NCBI RefSeq assembly: GCF_900109095.1
Contig: NZ_FNYZ01000001.1
Span: 186,001-250,000 of the forward strand
Length of the DNA stretch: 64,000 bases
Source: Sphingobium sp. AP50
Lineage (GTDB): Bacteria > Pseudomonadota > Alphaproteobacteria > Sphingomonadales > Sphingomonadaceae
Direction of reading: 5' to 3'
Shown piece after piece: positions 21,036 to 29,588 of this stretch (the stretch's first letter is position 1; each line of letters begins with the position of its first letter). The notes under the pieces were generated by a model, which was not told the DNA's origin, made no database searches, and saw only the letters and a program-made list of their open reading frames with translations. The position numbers and the translations under genes are program-made.

Positions 21036-22025
21036 CTACGCCGCCTGCGCAGTCGGCGCGGCGAAGCGGCTGCGATAGTCGCCCGGCGACAGGCCGACGA
21101 GGCGGTGGAACAGTTTGCGGAAGGCGGCGGCATCCTCATAGCCGACGCTCCAGGCGATCTGGTCCACGGTGCGTCTGGTGAATTCCAGATGCTCGCGCGC
21201 CTTGGTAATGCGCAGATGCTGGACATATTCGATCGGCGTCATGGCGGTCGCGGCCTTGAACCGGCGCTGGAAGGTGCGCTCTTCCATGCTGACCTGTGCC
21301 GCCATTTCGCCGACGCTGATCGCCTTGCCTTCCCGCGCGGCGAGCCAGTGCTGGACCTTCAATATCGCTTCGTCGCCATGGGTCAGGCGCGGCATGAAGC
21401 GGGCGAAATGCTTCTGTTCGCGCCCGGCGCTGTCGATCAGCAGGAATTTGGCGGTGTCGAGCATGACCGTCGGCCCCAGCAACCGGTCGACCAGCCGCAG
21501 GCCCAGATCGGTCCAGGCCATCAGCCCGCCGGCGGTGATGATGTCGCCATCGTCGATGACGATGCGGTCGCAATCCAGTTTCACATCGGGAAAGCGGGTG
21601 CGGAACTGGTCGGCGAACCACCAGTGGGTGGTGGCGGGCCGGCCGGATAACAGGCCGGTCGCCGCCAGCAGGAAAGCGCCGCCGCAATTGGAGGCGAGCG
21701 TGGCGCCCTGCGCATGGCGGTCCACCAGCCAGCGGGCATAGGGCGCGGCCTCCTGCGCATCGGGGATGCCGGTCAGGCGGCCGGGCACCAGCCAGATTTC
21801 CGGTCGGGTCGCGTCCCCCAGTTCCGGATGCGTGTCATGGCTGCGGGCGAAGCCGCCATCGGGCTGATGCTCCCAGCGGCTGACGCGCAGGGGCTGGCCG
21901 CCATGGTCGATCGAAAATTGCCCGGCGATCGCGATCATGTCTGTCAGCCCATAGGCCATCGACAATTGGCAGCGGGGATAGAAGAGAATGCCGATTTCGG
22001 CTTTGGGCAGGGGCGTTGCGGGCAT
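21036..22025 (-). CDS. GlxA-family AraC-type transcriptional regulator (DJ-1/PfpI + HTH)
   Basis: A 329-residue regulator. Residues about 10-185 form a DJ-1/PfpI (glutamine amidotransferase-like) domain, with the elbow cysteine in LASNCGGAFLLAATGLLSGR. Residues about 220-320 form a double helix-turn-helix AraC domain (KAISVGEMAAQVSMEERTFQ, then RRFKAATAMTPIEYVQHLR, ending in GLSPGDYRSRF). These proteins usually sense small molecules or redox and regulate neighbouring genes. It is divergent from the hydrolase gene at 22156, with 130 bp between the starts, so it probably controls that operon. Confidence 0.93.
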   Translation of the reverse strand: MPATPLPKAEIGILFYPRCQLSMAYGLTDMIAIAGQFSIDHGGQPLRVSRWEHQPDGGFARSHDTHPELGDATRPEIWLVPGRLTGIPDAQEAAPYARWLVDRHAQGATLASNCGGAFLLAATGLLSGRPATTHWWFADQFRTRFPDVKLDCDRIVIDDGDIITAGGLMAWTDLGLRLVDRLLGPTVMLDTAKFLLIDSAGREQKHFARFMPRLTHGDEAILKVQHWLAAREGKAISVGEMAAQVSMEERTFQRRFKAATAMTPIEYVQHLRITKAREHLEFTRRTVDQIAWSVGYEDAAAFRKLFHRLVGLSPGDYRSRFAAPTAQAA

Positions 22026-22155
22026 GGTATCGCGCCTTTGTCGGAATCGGCCCGCTTAATGTCGGAACCGCCAATCCCGAACCTCCGCGATTCCCCCTAA
22101 TTCTGCAAGCACAGGGCGTGAGACGCTCTTCCAGATAGGGAAAGGGACTTTCATC

Positions 22156-22986
22156 ATGAGCAATGTCATCACCACCAAGGACGGCACCCGCATCTTCTAC
22201 AAGGATTGGGGGCCGCGCGATGGACAGTCGATTGTCTTTTCCCATGGCTGGCCGCTGAGCGCCGACGCCTGGGACGCGCAGATGGTGTTTTTCGCCCAAC
22301 AAGGCTTCCGCACCATCGCCCATGACCGGCGCAGCCATGGCCGGTCGGATCAGGTGTGGGACAATAATAATATGGACCAATATGCCGACGATCTGGCGGA
22401 ACTGATCGTAGCGCTGGACCTGAAGGATGTGGTGCTGGTCGGCCATTCGACCGGCGGTGGCGAAGTCACCCGCTATGTCGGCCGCCATGGCACCAGCCGG
22501 GTCGCCAAGCTGGCGCTGATCGGCGCGGTGCCCCCGCTGATGCTCAAGACGGAGGCCAATCCGGGCGGGCTGCCGATCGATGTGTTCGACGGCATTCGCA
22601 AGGGGACGTTCGACAATCGCAGCCAGTTTTTCCGCGATCTGACCATCCCCTTCTATGGCTATAATCGCGACGGCGCGGTGATCTCCGAAGGTATCGCGCA
22701 AGAATTCTGGCGGCAGGGGATGATGGGCGGCCTCAAGGGACAGCTCGACTCGATCCGCGCCTTTTCGGAAAGCGATTTCCATGCCGATCTGGCGAAGGTC
22801 GATGTGCCCACGCTCGTCCTGCATGGCGATGACGACCAGATCGTGCCGATCGGTGCGGCGGCCCTCTCGACCGTGAAGATCGTTACGGATGCGGTGCTGA
22901 TCGTGTATGAAGGCGCCGACCATGGGCTGACGCAGACTCATCAGGACCGGTTCAACGCCGACCTGCTCGATTTCATCAACGGCTGA
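22156..22986 (+). CDS. alpha/beta hydrolase (non-haem chloroperoxidase-like)
   Basis: A 276-residue alpha/beta hydrolase of the cofactor-free haloperoxidase/esterase group. The nucleophile elbow is [20 protein letters not shown] (Ser about residue 98), the acid is near [15 protein letters not shown] (about residue 225) and the base His is in [12 protein letters not shown] (about 255). An oxyanion HGW segment ([16 protein letters not shown]) is at residue 30. Natural substrates of this group are usually esters. It is the first gene of a likely operon with the SDR and membrane protein genes, divergent from a GlxA-type regulator. Confidence 0.93.
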   Translation: MSNVITTKDGTRIFYKDWGPRDGQSIVFSHGWPLSADAWDAQMVFFAQQGFRTIAHDRRSHGRSDQVWDNNNMDQYADDLAELIVALDLKDVVLVGHSTGGGEVTRYVGRHGTSRVAKLALIGAVPPLMLKTEANPGGLPIDVFDGIRKGTFDNRSQFFRDLTIPFYGYNRDGAVISEGIAQEFWRQGMMGGLKGQLDSIRAFSESDFHADLAKVDVPTLVLHGDDDQIVPIGAAALSTVKIVTDAVLIVYEGADHGLTQTHQDRFNADLLDFING

Positions 22987-23054
22987 CATTTCCGATCTCG
23001 TTCGGATTTCGGCAGACCCGGGACCGGACGGGATCGTTTCCAAGGAGACATCCC

Positions 23055-23831
23055 ATGACCAAAGACACCATCCTCATCACCGGCGCGTCGGACGGTATCG
23101 GCGCGGTCTATGCCGATCGTTTTGCGAAGCGCGGCGCCAATCTGATCCTGGTCGCCCGGCGGGCCGAGAAACTGGAGGCGCTGGCCGCAGAGCTGCGTGG
23201 CACTGGCGTCGCTGTCGAAGTGATTGCGGCGGACCTGTCCAAGGCGGACGACCTCGCCCGGATCGAGGCGCGGCTGCGCGATGATGATGCCATCACCGGC
23301 CTCATCAACAATGCCGGGATCGCCGGGGAACAGGCCTTTACGCAGACGGACCCGGCCTATCTGACCGGCCTCATCGACCTCAACATCCTGGCGGTGACGC
23401 GGCTATCCCGCGCTGTCGCGCCCCGCTTTGCCGAGAAAGGCGCGGGGACGCTGATCAACATCACGTCGGTCACGGCGCTGATGCCCGATGGCTTCACCGC
23501 GGTCTATCCGGCGAGCAAGGCCTATGTGCTGGCCTTTACCGAAGCGTTGCAGGTCGAACTGGGCGGCAAGGGGGTAAAGGTGCAGGCCGTGCTGCCGGGC
23601 ATCACCCGCACCGCCATCTGGACGCCGGAGCAGATCGCCAACATTCCCGCCGCCATGGTGATGGATGTGGAGGTGATGGTCGACGCGGCGCTGGCCGGGC
23701 TGGACATGGGCGAACCGATCACCATTCCCGCGCTGCCCGATAATGCCGGCCTCGACGCCTATATGGCGGCGCGCGCGGCGTTGCGGCCCAACCTGTCGCT
23801 CAAGGATGCGGCGGCCCGCTATCGGGCCTGA
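23055..23831 (+). CDS. short-chain dehydrogenase/reductase
   Basis: A 258-residue classical SDR. The cofactor motif is ITGASDGIGAVYADRF (residues 8-23), with LINNAGIAGEQ near 83, the catalytic Ser in NITSVTALMPDG and the Tyr/Lys pair in VYPASKAYVLAF (about 156-160). An Arg after the second strand (LVARRAEKLEAL) suggests preference for NADP(H). It has a good ribosome site (AAGGAGA) upstream of ATG 23055, 68 bp after the hydrolase stop. The substrate is unknown; the operon context suggests detoxification of small organic compounds, which is inference. Confidence 0.93.
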   Translation: MTKDTILITGASDGIGAVYADRFAKRGANLILVARRAEKLEALAAELRGTGVAVEVIAADLSKADDLARIEARLRDDDAITGLINNAGIAGEQAFTQTDPAYLTGLIDLNILAVTRLSRAVAPRFAEKGAGTLINITSVTALMPDGFTAVYPASKAYVLAFTEALQVELGGKGVKVQAVLPGITRTAIWTPEQIANIPAAMVMDVEVMVDAALAGLDMGEPITIPALPDNAGLDAYMAARAALRPNLSLKDAAARYRA

Positions 23832-23861
23832 CCTTCCCTCTGGAAATCAAGGAGAAACATC

Positions 23862-24374
23862 ATGATCCTCGGTCTTTCCATTCCCGCCTTCATCGCGCTG
23901 CATGTCGCGATCAGTCTGATCGGCATCTTTGCGGGCCTTGTCGCCCTCCCGGCGCAGGCGCGGGGGCATTTCCTGCCGCGCACGCAGGCGATCTTCCTCG
24001 TCACCACCCTGCTCACCAGCCTGACCGGCTTCCTCTTTCCCTTTCGCGGCTTCACCCCCGCGATCGGGGTAGGGATAATTTCGACGCTGGTGCTGATCCT
24101 TGCCTTCGTCGCGCTCTACGGCCTCAAGCTGCGCGGCCGGGCGCGGGCCGTCTATGCGGTGACTGCGACCATCGCCCTGTGGATGAACCTGTTCGTGCTG
24201 GTGGTGCAGAGCTTCCTGAAGGTACCGGCGCTCAACGCCTTCGCACCGACCGGCAAGGAGCCGCCCTTCCTCGCCGCGCAGGGGCTGCTGCTGATCGTCA
24301 TGCTGATCCTGGGCGCGGCGATCCTGCGTCAGCCCAGCGCTGCGCGAAAGGCGGCCAGCCTCCCGATCGCCTGA
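23862..24374 (+). CDS. four-helix integral membrane protein, unknown function
   Basis: A 170-residue hydrophobic protein with four apparent membrane spans (about residues 6-26, 42-65, 65-88 and 100-125, with a final span near 140-160 as a possible fifth). It has AAGGAGA before its ATG and begins 30 bp after the SDR stop, so it belongs to that operon. No domain was recognised. Its last 46 bp overlap the 3' end of the convergent aminotransferase gene, so both C-termini are encoded in the same DNA. Confidence 0.8.
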   Translation: MILGLSIPAFIALHVAISLIGIFAGLVALPAQARGHFLPRTQAIFLVTTLLTSLTGFLFPFRGFTPAIGVGIISTLVLILAFVALYGLKLRGRARAVYAVTATIALWMNLFVLVVQSFLKVPALNAFAPTGKEPPFLAAQGLLLIVMLILGAAILRQPSAARKAASLPIA

Positions 24375-25504
24375 TCCAGCGTCTCGTCCGTCTTGGAAAA
24401 GCACAGGCGGACGAGATGCGTCACCGGGTCTTGCGGATAGAAGGCGCTGATCGGGATCGCCGCCACCCCGGCTTCCTCGATGATGCGGTTGCAGAAGGTC
24501 ACGTCATCCAGCGCGATGCCCGATGCAGGCAGGTCGATCGACAGGAACCAGGTCGCGCCGCTGGGCTGCACGACATAGCCTGCCTGCTCCAGCCCTGCCG
24601 CCAGCCGGTCGCGCGACGCCTGATAGGCGGCGCGCTGGTCGTTCAGCCAGTCTTCGGCCCAGCCCAGCCCCTCCGCCACCGCCCATTGCAGATTGGGCGG
24701 GGTGGTGAAGGTCAGGAACTGATGCGCGCGGGCGAGCAGGGTGGCGATCGGCGGGGCGGCGCACATCCAGCCGACCTTCCAGCCGGTGACGGAGAAGATC
24801 TTGCCGGCCGACCCGATCTTGACGGTGCGGTCGCGCATGCCCGGAAAGCCGATCAGCGGCCGGTGGGGCAGCCCGTCATAGACGGTTTCCTCCCACACCT
24901 CGTCGCAGATGGCGATCAGGTCATGGGTGACGCATAGGTCGGCGAGTAGCGCCAGTTCCTCGTCGCGCAGCACGATGCCGGTGGGGTTCACCGGATTGTT
25001 CATCAGCAGGATGCGGGTGCGGGGCGTGATCGCCGCCTCAAGCGCCTCGCGGGTAATACGCCAGTCGGGCGGGGTCAGCTTCACGATCCTGGCCACGCCG
25101 CCGACCCGCTCCACCAGCGGCAGATAGGCGTCATAGAGCGGGGCGAGCATCAGCACTTCGTCGCCCGGCTGCACCAGCGCCAGCAGGCTGGCGGCAATCG
25201 CCTCGGTCGCGCCGGAGGTGACGATGATCTCCTGCGGGGTCAGGTCGATCTGCTGGCTGCGGGCATAATGGGCGGCGATCGCCATGCGCAATTCCAGCAG
25301 GCCGGGCATCGGCGGATATTGGCTGGATTGCGTCAGTAGCGCGTCGGCGGCGGCCTGCAACACCGCTTGCGGCCCCGGCCCTTCGGGAAAGCCCTGCCCC
25401 AGATTGATCGCGCCCGTCTCCCGCGCGCGGGCCGACATATGTTCGAAAATGGTGGTGGGCATGTCCCGGTAGACGGGATGTCCAAGGGACGTGGCGGCTG
25501 TCAT
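24329..25504 (-). CDS. class I/II pyridoxal-phosphate aminotransferase
   Basis: A 391-residue fold-type I aminotransferase. The PLP lysine is in VKIGSAGKIFSVTGWKVGWM (about residue 235). The phosphate- and ring-binding segments ATEAIAASLLALVQPGDEVL and LLMNNPVNPTGIV precede it, and the Arg that binds the substrate carboxylate is in the HLVRLCF segment near the end. It resembles the methionine/glutamine-type transaminases (YbdL/kynurenine aminotransferase-like); substrate is not certain. The start at MTAATSLGHP fits the family; a longer reading to 25588 is unlikely. An intrinsic terminator about 100 bp upstream separates it from the small ORF at 25778. Confidence 0.93.
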   Translation of the reverse strand: MTAATSLGHPVYRDMPTTIFEHMSARARETGAINLGQGFPEGPGPQAVLQAAADALLTQSSQYPPMPGLLELRMAIAAHYARSQQIDLTPQEIIVTSGATEAIAASLLALVQPGDEVLMLAPLYDAYLPLVERVGGVARIVKLTPPDWRITREALEAAITPRTRILLMNNPVNPTGIVLRDEELALLADLCVTHDLIAICDEVWEETVYDGLPHRPLIGFPGMRDRTVKIGSAGKIFSVTGWKVGWMCAAPPIATLLARAHQFLTFTTPPNLQWAVAEGLGWAEDWLNDQRAAYQASRDRLAAGLEQAGYVVQPSGATWFLSIDLPASGIALDDVTFCNRIIEEAGVAAIPISAFYPQDPVTHLVRLCFSKTDETLDQAIGRLAAFRAALG

Positions 25505-25604
25505 ACGGGCCAGTATAGCGCGTTGGGGCGGGGCGTCCATCAAGGCATGCTGTGGATCGCTACCGGCGGCAGATCGAATCGACTGCAACGGGGCGAGTCA
25601 CGAA

Positions 25605-25640
25605 AATGAGAGGGGCCGCCGGGTCAGTGCCCGACGGCCC
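25605..25640 (-). terminator. terminator of the small-ORF transcript
   Basis: On the minus strand GGGCCGTCGGG, a 6-nt loop and CCCGGCGGCCC (one G-U pair) are followed by CTCTCATTTTC. It ends the unit carrying the ORF at 25778-25966. Confidence 0.6.
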
Positions 25641-25733
25641 ATCATTGACATGGTCAGCGGCCGGAAGCACCGCCAGAAGGAAACGGTTGGTCGCGCTATC
25701 GATCACCCGCAGACACGGCCTGTTTGTCGGCGC

Positions 25734-25747
25734 TCAGATATATCTGA
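25734..25747. repeat. 14-bp perfect palindrome in the 3' leader
   Basis: TCAGATATATCTGA is a perfect palindrome lying between the small ORF and its terminator. It may be a protein binding site or form part of an RNA structure. Confidence 0.4.
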
Positions 25748-25777
25748 CGGATGACGGATCGACGCTAAAGGCGTCGC

Positions 25778-25966
25778 TCAGCGGCGCGTTTCCCGAATGG
25801 ACTGAACCGACCCCATTGCTGAACCATGAGACATCGGATCACCTCCTTTCGCTATGTTGAAGCCCGTAGTGGCCGACTTCGATCTACCCTTGGCCGGTCC
25901 ACGAGAGGAAATGTGAATCAGACGCAGGCTATGATCAAGACTTGTAATTTTCTTTTTTGGAATCAT
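25778..25966 (-). CDS. small ORF (62 aa) with an embedded full-length Shine-Dalgarno
   Basis: It begins MIPKKKITSLDHSLRLIHIS and ends MSHGSAMGSVQSIRETRR. AAGGA lies about 9 bp before ATG 25966. Codons in the first half are AT-rich (ATT, AAA, ACA, AGT, CTT), unlike the neighbours. The codons for AKGGDP read GCGAAAGGAGGTGATCCG. This is complementary to the whole 3' end of 16S rRNA and lies immediately upstream of an internal ATG (MSHGSAMG, 18 codons). Either the ORF is a leader peptide with a pause site, or the internal ORF is translated very strongly. It lies 42 bp after the lipoprotein gene, with a terminator about 140 bp downstream. No homologue was recognised. Confidence 0.5.
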   Translation of the reverse strand: MIPKKKITSLDHSLRLIHISSRGPAKGRSKSATTGFNIAKGGDPMSHGSAMGSVQSIRETRR

Positions 25967-26007
25967 AATTTCGCGTCCTTCGAGCCAGCCCGAACCGCGT
26001 CGTTCCG

Positions 26008-26565
26008 CTATCCCCGGCAATCCTCGATCACCCGCGATATTTCGGCCCAGGCCGGGACGATAAGCGCCTCCTGCCCCGCAACATCGACCGCGAACTTGCC
26101 CCGGCTATAGGCGAGCTGATCCAGCACCGTGTCGGAGGCCGCACGAAAGGCGACGAGTTGGGGCGTCGCGCCGCCAGATGAAGTGGCTGGCCAGCTGGTC
26201 GCGCCATAGCTGGTGCGCACGATCATCGCGCCTTGGCCGACGCCGGCGCGAGCCAGACTGATGCGCCGACTCGCCCGGTCGCAGCGCAGGGTCAGCCGCG
26301 CGTCGCTGGCGGACAGGCCGAAGACAGCGACGCTGCCCGCCGCTTCAGGGCGATAAGTCCAGTTGCCCGGACTGGCGGGCCGATATTGCCATTCGGTCGC
26401 CACGGGGGTGGGCTGGGCCGGGGCGATCGGCGCCGGGCGGGGCTGTGCGACGGGGCGCGTCGCAGGCGGAGGCGTGGGTGCGGGCCGTTGCGGCGCAGGT
26501 CCGACACAGGAAGCCAGCAGGACCAGCGAGGGCGCAAAGGCGGCGAAGGACGGGATGAGGCGCAT
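26008..26565 (-). CDS. hypothetical lipoprotein
   Basis: A 185-residue protein with a lipoprotein signal (MRLIPSFAAFAPSLVLLASC, lipobox LLASC) followed by a Pro/Ala-rich linker (about residues 21-55) and a folded domain. Motifs such as WQYRPASPGNWTYRPEAAGS and RLTLRCDRASRRISLARAG are seen in sphingomonad hypothetical proteins. Function is unknown. The start at 26565 gives the proper lipobox position; the longer reading to 26658 is not supported. The small ORF at 25778 follows on the same strand. Confidence 0.8.
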   Translation of the reverse strand: MRLIPSFAAFAPSLVLLASCVGPAPQRPAPTPPPATRPVAQPRPAPIAPAQPTPVATEWQYRPASPGNWTYRPEAAGSVAVFGLSASDARLTLRCDRASRRISLARAGVGQGAMIVRTSYGATSWPATSSGGATPQLVAFRAASDTVLDQLAYSRGKFAVDVAGQEALIVPAWAEISRVIEDCRG

Positions 26566-26658
26566 CCCCCCTCCATGCCGGAGCCATCCGCCCCGCTCAA
26601 CCCGAAAAGGGGCCGAAAGGGTCGAGCCGCCGACCCGATGCGTCCGGCCGCACGGCAA

Positions 26659-26687
26659 TTGACTATTTCGGGGCGAATCGCTACAGG
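26659..26687 (+). promoter_or_regulatory. candidate sigma-70-type promoter of the alpha operon
   Basis: TTGACT (26659-26664), a 17-bp spacer and TACAGG (26682-26687) lie about 170 bp before rpsM and point toward it. No other gene on this strand is upstream to supply transcription. Confidence 0.5.
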
Positions 26688-26854
26688 CCCCCTTCCCCTA
26701 AACGCGGCGAGCGGCGGTGCTTTTGGCACTGGCCGTCTTTTGTGCGTCTTGGGGCCTTGTAATTGGCCGCTTTTCCTCGCCAGGGAAATCCGGCTTGACG
26801 CTTTGAGATAGGGACGGCGAAAGCTGGCCCTGTGGAGCAGGAGAAACTAATACC

Positions 26855-27223
26855 ATGGCACGTATTGCGGGTGTTAACATCCCGACCAACAAGCGCGTAA
26901 TCATCGCGCTCACCTACATCCACGGCATCGGTCGCAAGACGGCCGTCGACATCGCCACCAAGCTGGGCATCGACCAGAGCCGCCGGGTCCAGGACCTGAG
27001 CGACGCCGAAGTCCTCCAGATCCGTGAAGCGATCGACGCCGACCTGACCGTCGAAGGCGATCTGCGTCGCGAAACCGCGATGAACATCAAGCGCCTGATG
27101 GATCTGGCCTGCTATCGCGGCCTGCGTCATCGCAAGGGCCTGCCGGTCCGCGGTCAGCGCACGCACACCAATGCGCGCACCCGCAAGGGCAAGGCCAAGG
27201 CGATCGCCGGTAAGAAGAAGTAA
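26855..27223 (+). CDS. rpsM: 30S ribosomal protein S13
   Basis: A 122-residue protein of the head of the 30S subunit that contacts the P-site tRNA and the 50S bridge. It has [20 protein letters not shown] at the start, the helix-hairpin-helix [11 protein letters not shown] segment and the usual basic tail ([20 protein letters not shown]). Full length. It is the first gene of a detached alpha operon (rpsM-rpsK-rpoA-rplQ). Normally secY and adk precede it, but here a lipoprotein gene on the other strand does. Confidence 0.99.
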   Translation: MARIAGVNIPTNKRVIIALTYIHGIGRKTAVDIATKLGIDQSRRVQDLSDAEVLQIREAIDADLTVEGDLRRETAMNIKRLMDLACYRGLRHRKGLPVRGQRTHTNARTRKGKAKAIAGKKK

Positions 27224-27246
27224 GAAACAGTCCGGGGGACTGTTTC
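27224..27246 (+). terminator. 10-bp hairpin after rpsM (attenuator-like)
   Basis: GAAACAGTCC and GGACTGTTTC pair with a 3-nt loop directly after the rpsM stop, followed by the pyrimidine run GTCTTCTTCTCC. Partial termination or processing between rpsM and rpsK is possible. Confidence 0.5.
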
Positions 27247-27325
27247 GTCTTCTTCTCCGCCGGAGGCAGCTCTCCCCAAGGAAGACGCCTCCAGCAACAC
27301 AAGATTTCAGTAGGATTAGAGCAAA

Positions 27326-27715
27326 ATGGCACGCGAACCCCAGCGCATTAAGCGCCGCGAACGCAAGAACATCTCGGCCGGCGTCGCGCACGTCAACGCC
27401 AGCTTCAACAACACCATGGTGACCATCACCGACGCCCAGGGCAACGCGATTTCGTGGTCCTCGGCCGGCATGATGGGCTTCAAGGGCAGCCGCAAGTCGA
27501 CCCCGTACGCCGCTCAGGTGTGCGCCGAAGACGCCGGCCGCAAGGCTGCGGAACATGGCGTCCGTACCCTCGAAGTGGAAGTCAAGGGCCCCGGTTCGGG
27601 CCGTGAATCGGCCCTGCGCGCGCTGCAGGCCGTCGGCTTCCACATCACGTCGATCCGCGACGTGACGCCGATCCCGCACAATGGCGTGCGTCCCTCCAAG
27701 CGTCGCCGCGTCTAA
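27326..27715 (+). CDS. rpsK: 30S ribosomal protein S11
   Basis: A 129-residue platform protein that helps form the mRNA exit channel. The N-terminus ([20 protein letters not shown]), [20 protein letters not shown] and the C-terminal [12 protein letters not shown] are standard. It follows rpsM with a 102-bp gap containing a hairpin. It is full length with normal codon use. Confidence 0.99.
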   Translation: MAREPQRIKRRERKNISAGVAHVNASFNNTMVTITDAQGNAISWSSAGMMGFKGSRKSTPYAAQVCAEDAGRKAAEHGVRTLEVEVKGPGSGRESALRALQAVGFHITSIRDVTPIPHNGVRPSKRRRV

Positions 27716-27836
27716 ACGCAGCGTTGCATGACATGCGGGCGGCGGACGCGTCGCCCGTTTTCCCGTTTGCATCGCCGGAACGTCCTGTCGGGTTCAGGAT
27801 TTCATAAGCGTTCCGGCCCATCCCCAGGGGAAATAC

Positions 27837-28898
27837 ATGACTGTCAACATGAAGAACTGGCAGGAATTGAAGAAGCCCAACAGCCTTGAGATCAAGGTTT
27901 CGGGTGACGGCAAGCGCAAGGCGACGTTCGTCGCCGAGCCGCTGGAGCGCGGTTTCGGCCTGACGCTTGGCAACGCGCTGCGTCGGGTTCTTCTGTCCTC
28001 GCTTCAGGGCGCGGCGGTCACCTCGATCAAGATCGAGAACGTCCTGCACGAATTCTCGTCGCTTGCCGGCGTGCGTGAAGACGTCACCGACATCGTCCTG
28101 AACATCAAACAGGTCGCGCTGAAGATGGAAGGCGAAGGCCCCAAGCGTCTTCAGCTGTCCGCCACCGGCCCGGCCGTGGTGAAAGCTGGCGACATCAGCG
28201 TCGTGGGCGACATCGAAGTGATGAACCCCGATCTGGTGATCTGTCACCTGGACCAGGGCGCCACGCTGAACATGGAACTGACTGCCGACATCGGCAAGGG
28301 CTATGTTCCGGCTGTCGCCAACCGTCCGGCAGACGCCCCGATCGGTCTGATCCCGGTCGATGCGCTCTACTCGCCGGTTCGCCAGGTCGCCTACAAGGTG
28401 GATAACACCCGCGTCGGCCAGGAACTGGACTATGACAAGCTGTCGCTGACGCTGGAAACCGACGGCACCGTGACGCCGGAAGATGCAGTGGCCTATGCCG
28501 CCCGCATCCTTCAGGACCAGTTGCAGCTGTTCGTCCATTTCGAAGACGCACTGCCTGCCGCGGCGCCCGCCGCCGGTCATGCTGCTGCCGCCACTTCGGA
28601 AGGCGAAAGCGACACCAACCAGATCAACCGCTATCTTCTCAAGAAGGTGGACGAACTGGAATTGTCGGTCCGCTCGGCCAACTGCCTCAAGAACGACAAC
28701 ATCATCTATATCGGCGATCTGGTCCAGAAGACCGAAGCCGAGATGCTGCGCACCCCGAATTTCGGCCGCAAGTCGCTGAACGAAATCAAGGAAGTGCTGT
28801 CGTCCATGGGCCTGCGCCTGGGCATGGACATCCCCGGCTGGCCGCCGGAAAATATCGAGGAAATGGCCAAGAAGCTCGAACAGGAGCTGCTTGGTTAA
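27837..28898 (+). CDS. rpoA: RNA polymerase alpha subunit
   Basis: A 353-residue subunit that nucleates RNA polymerase assembly and contacts promoter UP elements and activators. The N-terminal assembly domain includes [20 protein letters not shown]; the C-terminal domain includes [20 protein letters not shown]. The linker (about residues 240-258) is Ala-rich ([20 protein letters not shown]) and somewhat longer than in enteric bacteria. It is in the alpha operon after rpsK, and rpsD is absent from the operon, as is common in alphaproteobacteria. Confidence 0.99.
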   Translation: MTVNMKNWQELKKPNSLEIKVSGDGKRKATFVAEPLERGFGLTLGNALRRVLLSSLQGAAVTSIKIENVLHEFSSLAGVREDVTDIVLNIKQVALKMEGEGPKRLQLSATGPAVVKAGDISVVGDIEVMNPDLVICHLDQGATLNMELTADIGKGYVPAVANRPADAPIGLIPVDALYSPVRQVAYKVDNTRVGQELDYDKLSLTLETDGTVTPEDAVAYAARILQDQLQLFVHFEDALPAAAPAAGHAAAATSEGESDTNQINRYLLKKVDELELSVRSANCLKNDNIIYIGDLVQKTEAEMLRTPNFGRKSLNEIKEVLSSMGLRLGMDIPGWPPENIEEMAKKLEQELLG

Positions 28899-28905
28899 GC
28901 GGACA

Positions 28906-28929
28906 GGGCCGGAGCGTATGCTCCGGCCC
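28906..28929 (+). terminator. 10-bp hairpin between rpoA and rplQ
   Basis: GGGCCGGAGC and GCTCCGGCCC pair perfectly with a GTAT loop, 7 bp past the rpoA stop. The tail GGTTCCTT is a weak T run. It may reduce readthrough into rplQ or stabilise the rpoA mRNA end. Confidence 0.5.
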
Positions 28930-29017
28930 GGTTCCTTATGGGCAAAAGGCGGTGGCCCTTAACACTGCCTGGTCTGGGGTACCTGAAACGGCCCCTTAAC
29001 GAACGAAGGAAGATATC

Positions 29018-29443
29018 ATGCGTCATAAGGTTGGTCATCGTAAGCTGCAGCGCAGCGCCGGTCACCGCAACTCGCTGCTGCGTAACCTCGCAGCCTCGCT
29101 CATCAAGCATGAGCAGATCCTGACCGGCACTGCCAAGGCCAAGGAACTGCGTCCTTACGTCGAAAAGCTGATCACCCTCGCCAAGAAGGGTGGCCTGTCC
29201 AACCGTCGCCTGGCCCACGCCCGTCTTCAGGATGACGTGCAGCTGATCAAGCTGTTCGACATTCTGGCCGAGCGTTACAAGGATCGTGACGGCGGCTATA
29301 CCCGCGTGATCAAGGCTGGCTTCCGTGCTTCGGATGCCGCGCCGATGGCGATCATCGAACTGGTCGACCGTGACGTTTCCGCCAAGGGTCAGGACTCCGG
29401 TCCGGTCCAGGGCGCCGACGCGGACGAGCTGGAAGAAGCTTGA
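29018..29443 (+). CDS. rplQ: 50S ribosomal protein L17
   Basis: A 141-residue protein near the exit tunnel. [20 protein letters not shown] and the [16 protein letters not shown] segment are diagnostic. The C-terminus extends with an acidic tail ([12 protein letters not shown]) as seen in other sphingomonads. Last gene of the alpha operon; a strong terminator follows. Confidence 0.99.
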   Translation: MRHKVGHRKLQRSAGHRNSLLRNLAASLIKHEQILTGTAKAKELRPYVEKLITLAKKGGLSNRRLAHARLQDDVQLIKLFDILAERYKDRDGGYTRVIKAGFRASDAAPMAIIELVDRDVSAKGQDSGPVQGADADELEEA

Positions 29444-29540
29444 TCTGACCGGTCTGACCCAAGCTTTTTCTAGGCCGATGGAAACACCGGCTGACTCGGA
29501 AAAGGCGTAAAGTCGACTTCCGGACTGGATGCTTTACGGA

Positions 29541-29580
29541 CAGGCCGCGCTTCCCTAGGGAAACGCGGCCTGTTCTGTTT
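29541..29580 (+). terminator. intrinsic terminator of the alpha operon
   Basis: CAGGCCGCG and CGCGGCCTG enclose the palindrome TTCCCTAGGGAA, followed by TTCTGTTT. It is a long, stable hairpin about 100 bp past rplQ and just before the prolyl oligopeptidase gene. Confidence 0.85.
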
Positions 29581-29588
29581 GGAAAAGA

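Noticed and set aside
25836..25850. Plus-strand GGATCACCTCCTTTC identical to the 3' end of 16S rRNA
   Set aside because: Only the last 15 nt match; there is no 16S sequence upstream. The signal is better explained as a Shine-Dalgarno on the other strand.
25552..25860. Plus-strand ORF of about 100 codons opposite the small ORF and its terminator
   Set aside because: No ribosome site, no recognisable features, and it runs through an intrinsic terminator and palindrome of the opposite strand.
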